Assembly: GCF_000015245.1 (NCBI RefSeq) | Contig: NC_008700.1 | Location: forward strand, 502,001 to 566,000 | DNA length: 64,000 nucleotides | Source: Shewanella amazonensis SB2B | GTDB taxonomy: Bacteria > Pseudomonadota > Gammaproteobacteria > Enterobacterales > Shewanellaceae | Direction: 5' to 3' | Shown here: positions 25,147-33,309 of the stretch, piece after piece | Numbering within the stretch: position 1 is the stretch's first letter | Layout of the letters: each line of letters opens with the position of its first letter | Position numbers and translations under genes: made by a program | Notes under the pieces: model-generated | Told to the model about the DNA's origin: nothing | Database searches by the model: none | Seen by the model: the letters and a program-made list of their open reading frames with translations, nothing else

Positions 25147-25201
25147 AGGTGACTTGTCCTTGTTGTGTTGCGGCTAGGCTGCCGCGAAGCACTTCCTTAG
25201 T

Positions 25202-25228
25202 GCCATCAACCGGTGTACCGGCGAATGG
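25202..25228. promoter_or_regulatory. Interrupted palindrome upstream of the M4 protease gene
   Basis: The outer arms GCCA/TGGC flank an inner CCGGT-GT-ACCGG repeat, giving a nested inverted repeat about 60 bases before the protease start. Because it is transcribed if the promoter lies further upstream, it could be an operator or a leader hairpin. The rest of 25230-25428 is non-coding, with another inverted repeat (GGCCGG/CCGGCC) at about 25389-25409 behind the DUF971 gene. Confidence 0.4.
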
Positions 25229-25428
25229 CCATAGCTCAACAGGTTTTTGCGGGATATTGAGACCCGCTGTTACAGGGTTTTAACCTGAACGAAACCTCAT
25301 GTTATGGAGCTGTAAATGGATGGGCAATTGCACAAATGCACTATACTGGCGGCTTTTCGTCCGTGGGGGATGCTACTTTCGACTAGGTGGCCGGATGATT
25401 ATTCCGGCCGTCCCGGTCGTCACAAAAA

Positions 25429-25809
25429 TTAGCGATAGCTGATATTCATGGGAATCATTGGCTCTCTGGAGCCTTTTTCGGCACGCAGGCGCGCCAGATA
25501 CTGTTCCCACAAATTTAATTGATTGGTGGCGAGTTGATGCAATACCTGCCACGAATAAAGTCCGGTATCATGGCCATCATCAAACACCAATTTAACCGCG
25601 TAGTTACCTACAGGTTCGATGGCCGTGATGTTGACGTCCTTTTTATGGGTAACCAGTACCGGGTTACCGTGGCCGTGAACTTCTGCCGATGGGGAGTAAA
25701 CCCTCAGGAATTCGCAGCTCAGCTGATACTGGCTGCCATCGTCAAATCCCACTTCCAGCAGACGTGATTTTCGTTTCAGCTTAAGGGATACAACCTGGGG
25801 ATGGCTCAT
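25429..25809 (-). CDS. DUF971-family protein
   Basis: A 126-residue protein of the DUF971 (gamma-butyrobetaine hydroxylase N-terminal-like) family: LKLKRKSRLLEVGFDDG, YQLSCEFLRVYSPSAEV, ITAIEPVGNYAVKLVFDDGHDTGLYSWQVLHQLA. The F(D/D)DGH(D/N)TG(L/I)YSW segment is diagnostic and resembles a metal-binding sheet domain linked to Fe-S and Fe(II) proteins. In related genomes, as remembered, this gene often follows hslVU, whereas here it is 15 kb away, with an accessory block in between. Start ATG 25809 begins MSHPQVV and replaces the longer open frame. Confidence 0.88.
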   Translation of the reverse strand: MSHPQVVSLKLKRKSRLLEVGFDDGSQYQLSCEFLRVYSPSAEVHGHGNPVLVTHKKDVNITAIEPVGNYAVKLVFDDGHDTGLYSWQVLHQLATNQLNLWEQYLARLRAEKGSREPMIPMNISYR

Positions 25810-25927
25810 GGGGGCTCCTGACCGTGGATTAACCCGGATATGGTCGCTCGCTTTGCGATGATTGTGAACCCCGAAACACAGAAAAAGGTGTGGCTTTCCA
25901 GCCAAGGTCACAGAGGGCTTCAAAGGG

Positions 25928-28900
25928 ATGACAGAGACGATTTTCTTCTTCGGCGACTGGCAGGTTTCGCCCCAAAGCAATCGCGTCAGCCGCGGCAGTA
26001 TCAGCCGCCAGCTGGAGCCCAAGGCCATGGAGGTACTCTTGTATCTTTGCCAGCGCCAGGGAGAGGTTGTCAGCAGTGATGAACTGTTGGATGCCTGTTG
26101 GGCCGGGCTTGAGACAGGCGATAATCCGCTGCATAAAACCATCGCAGTGCTGCGCCGTGCATTGGATGACAGTGCCACCAATCCCCAATTTATCGAAACC
26201 TTGCGCCGCCGTGGTTACCGTACCCTGGCACCTGTTTCATTTCCTTCTGGTCATGAACAGGGGGCTGCCGAAGGCGTTTGGCAGGCGGGATCACCTTTTC
26301 CGGGGCTGCGCCCCTTTGGCAGCCAGGATGCCGATGTATTTTTCGGCCGCCGGGAGCAAATCAATACCCTGCTTGAGAATATCCATCGGCAGGTTCGCAG
26401 TGGCAGGGGCCTGTGTTTGCTGCTTGGCCCCAGTGGCAGCGGGAAAACATCGCTGATCCACGCCGGTATTCTGCCTAACCTCAGTACCCCCCAGGGAGTT
26501 AATGGCATCGGCCTGGTCTCCAGCGCCGGGCTCGATATGGCCGATGTGGCCCCGGGTGCGCTGATGCTGGAGCTGGCATCGGCCATGCTGGACTGGGAGG
26601 TGGATGACAAGCCAGTCTTTGAGGGCGAAAGTGCCGACAGCCTGGCCCTTATGTTTGGCGAGAGCAGCGAGTCTGTCACGGGGCGTTTATTGGCGGCCTT
26701 ACCCTCCGGACGCTGGGAAAAACCGCGTTTTGCACTGGTGGTAGACCGGCTCGAAGTTCTGCTTTCTTCGCCTGCGTTTGATGAAACAGACAGAAGCGCG
26801 TTTCTGGCGTTGCTGGATACCTTTTCCCGCAGTGGGGCCGTGCTGGTGCTCTGCGCTTGCCGTAACGACTTTTATCCGCTGGTGGTAAGCCACAGCGTGC
26901 TGATGACCGGCAAGGGCAATGGCGCACACTTTGACCTCGAGCCACCCAGCCGTCAATCGCTGCTGCAAATGATCCGTTTGCCTGCGGCGGCAGCCGGGCT
27001 CAGTTGGGAATATGACAAAGACAACGCTCTGGGGTTGGATGAGCTTCTTTGCCGTGAGGCGGCCGAGAGTCCGGATGCCTTGCCCATGCTGCAATACCTG
27101 TTGCAGGCGCTGTATCTGGCGCGGGATGAATCCAATCAGTTGAAGCTCGATGTCTACCACAGACTGGGTGGCATCGAAGGCGCCATCGGTCGCGCCGCCG
27201 ATGAGGCCATTGCCGAACTCAGTGCGTCAACCCGCGATGCCTTGCCCGGCGTGTTGGCGCGGCTGGTGACTCTCAAGGAAGACGAGTTGTCGGTAACCAG
27301 TCGCAGTGCCCGATACAGTGAGCTTTCCACCGAGGATGAGCGCCGACTGGTACAGGCGCTGGTGGACAGCCGCCTGTTTGTCTCCCACCTTGATGGCGCC
27401 GAACCCAGTTTCAGTGTGGCCCACGAAGCCTTGCTGCGGCGCTGGCGCCGTGCATCGCGCTGGATTGAAGAACATCGGCAGTTGCTGGCGCTCCAGTCGC
27501 GCCTGTTTCATCAGGCCAGCCGCTGGCACGGTGCAGGGCGTGAACGTGACTATCTGCTCGGGCCGGGCAAGCCCATGCTGGAAGCAAGGCAACTTCTCCA
27601 ACACCGCCAGTTGGTATTGGATGCCCAAAGCCGTGAATTCATTCAGGCCTCCCTAGCCAGGGACGTACGCCGCAGTTGGATAAAGCGCGGCACAGTGGCA
27701 CTGCTTGGGGTACTGACGCTGATTTCTGTGGTAATGGGCGTAAGAAGCATGCAAGCCGAGCGTCTTGCCACAGAGCGGCGCCTCGCGGCGGAAGACTTGC
27801 TTGGCTTTATGGTGGGCCAGTTTGCTGACCGGCTGCGCAGCATCGGCCGTATGGACTTGCTCGACGGGGTCAGCAACAAGGCGCTGGATTATTTCAGTAC
27901 GCCCGACGCCAGTTTGTCGGTGGCTGCCCTGTTTCGTCATGGTCAGACTTTGGAGGCCATGGGTGAGGTGGCTTACAGTCGTGAGAAGCCCGATGAGGCC
28001 AGGGCCGCGCTGCTGGCAGCGCGGGATAAGCTATTGCCGCTGCGGGGGCGTGATGTGCCTCAGCTCGAACTGTATAAAACTCTGGGTGCCAACTCATTCT
28101 GGCTGGGGCAGATCGAGTACGACAACAATAACTGGGAAGAGGTAAAAATCTGGTTCGGGGCTTACCTGGAGTACAGCGAAGCCATGGTGAAACTGGCACC
28201 CGAAAGCCGGGATGCGCGTTTGGAGCTATCTTATGCCGAAAACTCCCTCGGCAGTCTCGCCCTGAAGCTGCAGGATTATCCCTTGGCGCAGCAAATGTTT
28301 GAGGCCTCCCTCGCCCTTAAGTTGCAGCTGCTCAGCGACGCCCCCGACGATGGACAGCTGATTGCCGATGTGGCCGATACCCAATCCTGGCTTGCCAGCG
28401 CGGCCATGGCCACGGGGAATATTCCCCTTGCAGTGCAGCTGCATACGGATATCGGCACCCTGCTTGGTCGCTCCAGTGAGGCCTACGCCCTCGACCGCCT
28501 TTCCCACAGTCAGGCCAATCTTGCCCGCCTGTATGAGTGGCTTGGCAATAACGATGCCGCCAGGGACGCCATCCTCAGGGCCAAAGCCATTCGCATACAG
28601 GCTCTGGCCAAAGATCCGGGTAATCAATCCTGGCGCTATGACTTGCTGATTATCGGCCTGCACGAGATTGAACTCGGCATAGCTGCCAGCTCGGAAACCG
28701 AACTGGATGCCAGCAGGCAGTTGCTCAGCGCCGAGGCTGAGTCCCTGTCGGCCCAGCGCCAGCAAAAATTTGCCGAGCTGTATCCGCTTGCGGCTGGCAG
28801 AAGGTTGTTGCAACTTGGGCATTTTGCCGCCGCCGAAGCCATGGCCGAGCAGGCAATCGTTGTGTTGTCGGCAGGGGCTGCGCAGGAGTCCGATGACTGG

Positions 28901-29152
28901 GAAGATAAGGCCCGTATGGCGGATGCCGAATTGCTGTTGGCACAGAGCCAGTCGGCGCAGGGAAAAGGTGAGACAAGGTTGGCTATGTGTCAGTCGGTGA
29001 AAACCCGCCTCGCCCCTGTTATCGCCGTGTCACGGGCACCACGCTTTGTGCGTCCCTATGTGATGGCATTGGAATGTCTGGGGCAGACGGATGCCGCCGA
29101 TGCTCTTAAAGGCCCGCTTGCTGCTCAGGGGGTTAGGTTCCAGGCTTTCTGA
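25928..29152 (+). CDS. wHTH-nSTAND1-TM-TPR signal-transduction NTPase
   Basis: A 1074-residue multidomain regulator. Residues 4-102: CadC/OmpR-type winged helix (LEPKAMEVLLYLCQRQGEVV, TLRRRGYRTL). Residues about 122-540: STAND-type NTPase that opens with FPGLRPFGSQDADVFFGRREQI, the signature of the nSTAND1 group; Walker A GPSGSGKTS at 167-175, Walker B LVVDRLE at about 270-276, and AHEALLRRW (about 498-506), seen in this family before the winged helix. Residues about 588-607: one membrane helix (GTVALLGVLTLISVVMG). Residues 640-1070: degenerate TPR-like helical repeats, predicted outside the cytoplasm. Such proteins are switch-like NTPases; nothing identifies a nuclease or other effector. The small gene at 29285 and the GGDEF gene follow. 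Confidence 0.88.
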   Translation: MTETIFFFGDWQVSPQSNRVSRGSISRQLEPKAMEVLLYLCQRQGEVVSSDELLDACWAGLETGDNPLHKTIAVLRRALDDSATNPQFIETLRRRGYRTLAPVSFPSGHEQGAAEGVWQAGSPFPGLRPFGSQDADVFFGRREQINTLLENIHRQVRSGRGLCLLLGPSGSGKTSLIHAGILPNLSTPQGVNGIGLVSSAGLDMADVAPGALMLELASAMLDWEVDDKPVFEGESADSLALMFGESSESVTGRLLAALPSGRWEKPRFALVVDRLEVLLSSPAFDETDRSAFLALLDTFSRSGAVLVLCACRNDFYPLVVSHSVLMTGKGNGAHFDLEPPSRQSLLQMIRLPAAAAGLSWEYDKDNALGLDELLCREAAESPDALPMLQYLLQALYLARDESNQLKLDVYHRLGGIEGAIGRAADEAIAELSASTRDALPGVLARLVTLKEDELSVTSRSARYSELSTEDERRLVQALVDSRLFVSHLDGAEPSFSVAHEALLRRWRRASRWIEEHRQLLALQSRLFHQASRWHGAGRERDYLLGPGKPMLEARQLLQHRQLVLDAQSREFIQASLARDVRRSWIKRGTVALLGVLTLISVVMGVRSMQAERLATERRLAAEDLLGFMVGQFADRLRSIGRMDLLDGVSNKALDYFSTPDASLSVAALFRHGQTLEAMGEVAYSREKPDEARAALLAARDKLLPLRGRDVPQLELYKTLGANSFWLGQIEYDNNNWEEVKIWFGAYLEYSEAMVKLAPESRDARLELSYAENSLGSLALKLQDYPLAQQMFEASLALKLQLLSDAPDDGQLIADVADTQSWLASAAMATGNIPLAVQLHTDIGTLLGRSSEAYALDRLSHSQANLARLYEWLGNNDAARDAILRAKAIRIQALAKDPGNQSWRYDLLIIGLHEIELGIAASSETELDASRQLLSAEAESLSAQRQQKFAELYPLAAGRRLLQLGHFAAAEAMAEQAIVVLSAGAAQESDDWEDKARMADAELLLAQSQSAQGKGETRLAMCQSVKTRLAPVIAVSRAPRFVRPYVMALECLGQTDAADALKGPLAAQGVRFQAF

Positions 29153-29186
29153 TTTGGTTTTATAAAATAAAATCAACAAATTATCC

Positions 29187-29205
29187 CGTAAGCTTGCCGG
29201 AAGGT
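29187..29205 (+). promoter_or_regulatory. Repeated 19-bp motif, copy 1
   Basis: CGTAAGCTTGCCGGAAGGT lies 98-80 bases before the DP-EP-like start. Its first half recurs as GTAAGCTTG at 29214-29222. The full motif returns with one mismatch at 29802-29820, before the diguanylate cyclase. It is a candidate binding site for a local regulator, possibly the wHTH protein. Confidence 0.55.
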
Positions 29206-29284
29206 GTCATCAGGTAAGCTTGTTAGTATGGCCTTGGCAGCCCCCACGGCGGGGGCGTATAGACAGAAAAATAAAGGAAAACCT

Positions 29285-29632
29285 ATGTCAGTTCAGAATA
29301 TTCAGGTCACTGTGTCTCTCGATGCCAGTAACACCCCGGTATTTAACTATGCGCCGGCAGGGCCCGTGGTCGTGACAGAATCAGGCACCCAGATAGTGTA
29401 TTCGCTGCAGGACAAGACCGGCAAAGGTCTGAGTTTTGCCGGCGCGGCCTTTGCTACCCCGTTTGATCGGGTGATAGATGCGGTGGAATTGCTGAATGAA
29501 ACCACCCTGGCCCTCTATGACACGGATACCATAGGTGGCGAGACAGGTTTCAGGCTGGTGTTCAACATTGCCGGCAGCACGCTGCAACTTTGCAGCCCTG
29601 ATCCTCAGGTCATCAATAAAGACGTGAAGTAA
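29285..29632 (+). CDS. Small protein, DP-EP-like family, downstream of the nSTAND regulator
   Basis: A 115-residue protein with no signal peptide, built of alternating beta-like stretches: IQVTVSLDASNTPVFNYAP, VVVTESGTQIVYSLQDKT, GLSFAGAAFATPFD, TLALYDTDTIGGETGFRLVF and an end with CSPDPQVINKDVK. It resembles small proteins of Shewanella and relatives labelled DP-EP family (recalled name, no function known), often encoded next to large wHTH regulators. Start ATG 29285 has AAAGGA seven bases upstream. It has its own upstream region with the 19-bp motif and its own terminator, so it is a separate transcription unit from the regulator. Confidence 0.75.
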   Translation: MSVQNIQVTVSLDASNTPVFNYAPAGPVVVTESGTQIVYSLQDKTGKGLSFAGAAFATPFDRVIDAVELLNETTLALYDTDTIGGETGFRLVFNIAGSTLQLCSPDPQVINKDVK

Positions 29633-29643
29633 TGTGGTACGAC

Positions 29644-29677
29644 AAACACACCCGGCCCTGTGCCGGGTGTGTTTGTT
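29644..29677 (+). terminator. Terminator after the DP-EP-like gene
   Basis: AAACACACCCGGC, a five-base loop and GCCGGGTGTGTTT form a 13-bp perfect stem followed by GTTTT. Confidence 0.88.
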
Positions 29678-29801
29678 TTAGGGCACTGCAATGACGGGGA
29701 GAAACACGGGCGTGGGCGCTTTTTGGGGAAAAAGATGGCCTCAAAGCGGAAATCAGTTTTCGGAAGGTATGTTTTTTATTTTTAATATCAGTATCTTGCG
29801 T

Positions 29802-29820
29802 CGTAAGCTTGCGGGAAGGT
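29802..29820 (+). promoter_or_regulatory. Repeated 19-bp motif, copy 2
   Basis: CGTAAGCTTGCGGGAAGGT, one base different from the copy at 29187, lies 77-59 bases before the diguanylate cyclase start. Confidence 0.55.
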
Positions 29821-29878
29821 TAAAGTTGACGTCGCATTCTAAAGTGGTTGGCATAGGACACACCGTCAGGAGCCAGCC

Positions 29879-30790
29879 ATGTACCCCGTCCATGAAAATT
29901 ATTGTGAATTTGCCGCCGTTGCCGAGGTTGTTCAGTGCCTTCAGCAACCCATGGCGTTGGCCGATGCCTCCGGTAAGGTGCTCTGCGTGAATCAAGCCGC
30001 AGCAGCATTACTGGGGGACGAAGCAGAGACCTTTATTGGGGAGCTGTGGCCAAGTTGGCTGGAGAGTGGATATCAGGGCCTCTACCGGGAACTGCAATCT
30101 GCAGCCGATGGGCAATATCATGCTCTGCAACACGGTGCCAGGGAAGTGCAGCTTCGGCGGGTGGACGGTGCCCTCTTGTGGGTGAAGCTGAGTCTGTCGT
30201 TTGTGCAGGGGCTGCTGCCGCTGTTTCTGGTGGGTTTTGAGGATTTGTCCTCGCAAAAGGCGGAGGTACAAAGGCTCACTGCGCTGGCGGCCACCGATTA
30301 TTTAACCGGCCTTGCCAATCGACGCACCCTGATGGAGGTGCTGGAAAAACAGTGGCGACAGTGTCTGGCCCGTCGTCACCCCATTAGTGTGGTGATTGTT
30401 GATGTGGACTTTTTCAAGCAATTCAACGATCTCTATGGTCATTTAAAGGGGGATGAGTGTCTCAGACAGATTGCTGCGGCCTTGGCTTCTACCCTGCCTT
30501 CACCCCAATGCCTGGCTGCGCGATTCGGCGGCGAAGAATTTGTCCTGCTGCTCCCTGGCTTTAATGCGGCCATGGCGGAATTGATTGCCAGACAGGTGTC
30601 TGAGGCGGTAGCAGCCATAGATATTGCTGCCATGGGCTTGCCACAGGGGGCCCTGCTGACCGTCAGTCAAGGGATTGCCTGTGAGATAAGTGGCCAGTTT
30701 CGCACCGCCGATGCCATGCTGCTGGGGGCCGATACGGCGCTGTACCGGGCCAAGCGCGAAGGCAGAAACAAGATAATACTGTCGGACTGA
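29879..30790 (+). CDS. PAS-GGDEF diguanylate cyclase
   Basis: A 303-residue soluble protein. N-terminal PAS-like domain (about 15-125: QPMALADASGKVLCVNQAAAALLG, EVQLRRVDGALLWVKLSLS), then a GGDEF domain (about 135-303) with DYLTGLANRR, DVDFFKQFNDLYGH and intact active site ARFGGEEF. It should make cyclic di-GMP from two GTP. No RxxD inhibitory site is seen five residues before GGEEF (SPQC instead). It has no transmembrane helix. It stands downstream of the nSTAND/DP-EP genes with the same 19-bp motif upstream, and cyclic di-GMP typically controls pili and biofilm, e.g. the MSHA locus elsewhere in this window. Confidence 0.92.
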   Translation: MYPVHENYCEFAAVAEVVQCLQQPMALADASGKVLCVNQAAAALLGDEAETFIGELWPSWLESGYQGLYRELQSAADGQYHALQHGAREVQLRRVDGALLWVKLSLSFVQGLLPLFLVGFEDLSSQKAEVQRLTALAATDYLTGLANRRTLMEVLEKQWRQCLARRHPISVVIVDVDFFKQFNDLYGHLKGDECLRQIAAALASTLPSPQCLAARFGGEEFVLLLPGFNAAMAELIARQVSEAVAAIDIAAMGLPQGALLTVSQGIACEISGQFRTADAMLLGADTALYRAKREGRNKIILSD

Positions 30791-30805
30791 GCGGGGAGGG
30801 ATGCC

Positions 30806-31057
30806 ATGAACTGGCTGGCGATTTCCAAGCTGGGCTGCGGTCGTAAGCGGGCCGAAACTTTCCTTGAGCTGCAGCGCAAACGCTATGGCCGAACGCCGCA
30901 ACAGGCGGCGCTGTCGTTGTGGAAGGGGATTTGCACCGAGCCGTCGGCCAGGTGCATCGTTATGGATCTGAAAAATCTATCCCGACAACCCCATCTCGGC
31001 GGCAGCGACAAGGCCTATTTACACGGGGTGCTCAATCATTTTGAGCACCTGTGTTGA
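30806..31057 (+). CDS. Small protein of unknown function
   Basis: An 83-residue ORF 15 bases after the diguanylate cyclase gene, with a strong GGGAGGGATGCC site just before its ATG, so likely cotranscribed. Sequence: basic N-terminus (KLGCGRKRAETFLELQRKRYGRTPQQAAL) with an amphipathic helix and a C-terminal DKAYLHGVLNHFEHLC; four Cys. No family recognised; no transmembrane segment. Confidence 0.65.
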   Translation: MNWLAISKLGCGRKRAETFLELQRKRYGRTPQQAALSLWKGICTEPSARCIVMDLKNLSRQPHLGGSDKAYLHGVLNHFEHLC

Positions 31058-31074
31058 AAGGGCGACAAGGGGTC

Positions 31075-32367
31075 TCAGCCCTTGAACACCTTGCCATCTT
31101 TCATCACGAAGCTGACATTCTCCAGCAGGCGGATATTGTCCAGTGGATTGCCATCTACCGCGATGATATCGGCCAGAAACCCGGGTTTCAGCTCGCCTAA
31201 ATCCTGCTGCTTGAGCAAAGCGGCACTGGTGAGGGTGGCTGCCTGAATCGCCTGCAGTGGCGTCATGCCAAATTGCACCATGGTGGCGAACTGCTTGCCG
31301 TTATCGCCATGGGGGTAAATGGCGGCATCGGAGCCAAACACCATTTTCGCACCAGCCTTGGTGGCCTTACGGAAGCTGTCGCGCTGGGCCTGGGACACCT
31401 GTTTTTCTTTATTGATGTTTTCCTCGGGCACACCGTTGGCGGCACCAAAGGCGAGGGTGTACTCAGTGTTGTAAATATCGCAGCTCAGATAAGTGCCGTT
31501 TTTGATGGCCAGCTTGATGGCCTCATCGTCGAGAAAACTGCAGTGTTCGACACTGTCGATACCGGCGCGGATGGCGGCCTTGATGCCGTTTGTGCCATGG
31601 GCGTGGGCGGCGATGATAAGCCCGCGCTGATGGGCTTCTTCAGCGGCGGCCCTGAGTTCATCCTCGGTATATTGTTGCACGCCCACCTTGGTACCCTTGG
31701 AGAACACGCCACCGGTGGCGCAAATCTTCAGGGTATTGGCGCCGTATTTGATATTTTCCCGCGCCTTGGCCCGGACCGCCCAAGGGCCGTCGGCCACACC
31801 ACCTGCCACCGAGTGCATTTCGGGTGCGCTGAAGTTGTCATCGCAGTGGCCACCCGTGATTGACAGGGCATGGCCCGCGCTCCAAATGCGTGGGCCGGGG
31901 ATTTCACCGGCATTGATGCCATCACGCACTGCAATCACGCTGTAGCCTGCATCGCCCAGATCCCGCACCGTGGTAAAACCCGCTTCGAGTGTCTTCTTGG
32001 CGTTTTTCACCGCCTTGACCGTTTGACGGGGGATTGAGTAGTTCATCGACTCGAGGAAGTTGTCTTCGGCGTCGCTGCCAAGGTGCACGTGCATGTCCAT
32101 CAGCCCCGGCAGCAGGGTCTTGCCTTTGAGTTCAATCAGCTCGCTGCCGGCTGGGATGTCGAGCTTGCCCTGGGTCGCCAGTTCCACGATGCGACCTTCT
32201 TCAATTTTCAGTAGCGGTGAGTCAATCAGCTTGCCGCTGCGTACGTCCAGCAGAGCATCGGCGCTGATAAAGGTGGCAGCCAGTGCTGAAAAGGGCAGCA
32301 TGGCCGCCGACAAAGTCAATGACACTGACAAATAGGACAAGCGGGACAGGGATGAGGTATGGCGCAT
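31075..32367 (-). CDS. Exported metal-dependent amidohydrolase (Xaa-Pro dipeptidase-like)
   Basis: A 430-residue amidohydrolase-superfamily protein with a signal peptide (LTLSAAMLPFSALA about residues 18-31). Metal ligands are visible: MDMHVHLGS, the bridging Lys region GANTLKICATGG, LIIAAHAHGTNGI, SVEHCSFLD and FGSDAAIYPHGDN; the end ADIIAVDGNPLDNI is standard. Related periplasmic enzymes hydrolyse dipeptides with proline or aryl-amide bonds and are often annotated as imidazolonepropionase-like. Substrate not identifiable. Convergent with the small ORF at 30806, 17 bases apart. Confidence 0.88.
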   Translation of the reverse strand: MRHTSSLSRLSYLSVSLTLSAAMLPFSALAATFISADALLDVRSGKLIDSPLLKIEEGRIVELATQGKLDIPAGSELIELKGKTLLPGLMDMHVHLGSDAEDNFLESMNYSIPRQTVKAVKNAKKTLEAGFTTVRDLGDAGYSVIAVRDGINAGEIPGPRIWSAGHALSITGGHCDDNFSAPEMHSVAGGVADGPWAVRAKARENIKYGANTLKICATGGVFSKGTKVGVQQYTEDELRAAAEEAHQRGLIIAAHAHGTNGIKAAIRAGIDSVEHCSFLDDEAIKLAIKNGTYLSCDIYNTEYTLAFGAANGVPEENINKEKQVSQAQRDSFRKATKAGAKMVFGSDAAIYPHGDNGKQFATMVQFGMTPLQAIQAATLTSAALLKQQDLGELKPGFLADIIAVDGNPLDNIRLLENVSFVMKDGKVFKG

Positions 32368-32500
32368 CGGATGTTCTCGTTGTTGTTCGGCAAAGTGGCC
32401 CGGCAGGGGGCAGATTTTCGAGCATACCTCAGCGACCCGGGCGCAACAACGCCCGGGCTGGAGTCTTTACTTTCAAGGGCTTCAGCTCAGGAGAGAAACC

Positions 32501-33082
32501 TTAGCAGGATATCCGGTGCAGGCGGCTTTGACTGAAATAATAAAAGGCATCCTGGGGTTTATCCTGGCGCCACATCTCGTCATCGCCGAGATTTTGCAGC
32601 AGGCCCCTGAGTACCACACCGGTCACCCCGTGTGACACCAAAATGACCTTTTGCGGTGTGGCCGGGTCCTCAAGCCAGTGAAGCAGGCGCTCACGCAGTG
32701 CACTCAATGGTTCGGCACCGGGGCCTTTTATATACCAGCCCGGTATGGCTTCAAGTCCCGGCCAGCTGCTGTGGATATCGGGGATATGTTCTTGTTCCCA
32801 CTCACCCAAGCCAGCTTCTTTTACCCTTTGGTCCGGTATGACACTCTCAGGATCGCGCCCAAGGGTTTGGGCGACAATGGCCGCCGTTTCCATGGCCCGC
32901 CCCAGCGGGCTTGCAATCAGCGCATAGTCATCGAGGTCGCCGCAACGTTTGAGAGCCTGCCCGTAGGCTCTGGCCTGCTCTCTGCCCAAGAGGGTGAGCG
33001 GCGAGTCGCAATGGCCCTGAAGGCGGCGCTGGGCGTTGAATTCGGTTTGGCCGTGGCGAAGCAGGAAAATATCGGTGGGCAT
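32501..33082 (-). CDS. Histidine phosphatase superfamily (phosphoglycerate mutase-like) protein
   Basis: A 193-residue protein with the catalytic RHG (LLRHGQTEFNAQRRLQGH, His near residue 9), the second Arg in ASPLGRAMETAAIV, Glu in RVKEAGLGEWE and the second catalytic His in ILVSHGVTGVVLRGL. This is the compact GpmB/CobC branch: a cofactor-independent phosphatase rather than a true mutase is more likely. Substrate not known. AAGGTTTACC precedes the start. Neighbours give no clue. Confidence 0.88.
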   Translation of the reverse strand: MPTDIFLLRHGQTEFNAQRRLQGHCDSPLTLLGREQARAYGQALKRCGDLDDYALIASPLGRAMETAAIVAQTLGRDPESVIPDQRVKEAGLGEWEQEHIPDIHSSWPGLEAIPGWYIKGPGAEPLSALRERLLHWLEDPATPQKVILVSHGVTGVVLRGLLQNLGDDEMWRQDKPQDAFYYFSQSRLHRISC

Positions 33083-33309
33083 GGTAAACCTTAAACAAAT
33101 TACAGCGGTAAAACCGGACTCTAGCCGAGCTGACAGGCAGCGGCAAGTGGATTGGGATGCAGAGCCCGGACCCGACTTGAGTTATGCCCAAACCCGGCGG
33201 TCAGTGTGGTCCACTTCCGTTGGTAGGGGGCGACTGGCAATTTGCCTGGCAGCAAACTAGAGTTTTGATTGATTTTTATACGACTAATCAACCAGACAAG
33301 GACGCGACC

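Noticed and set aside
25928..29152. Anti-phage Avs-type defence protein
   Set aside because: The STAND core is present but there is no nuclease, protease or other effector domain; a DNA-binding winged helix and a membrane helix point to signalling instead.
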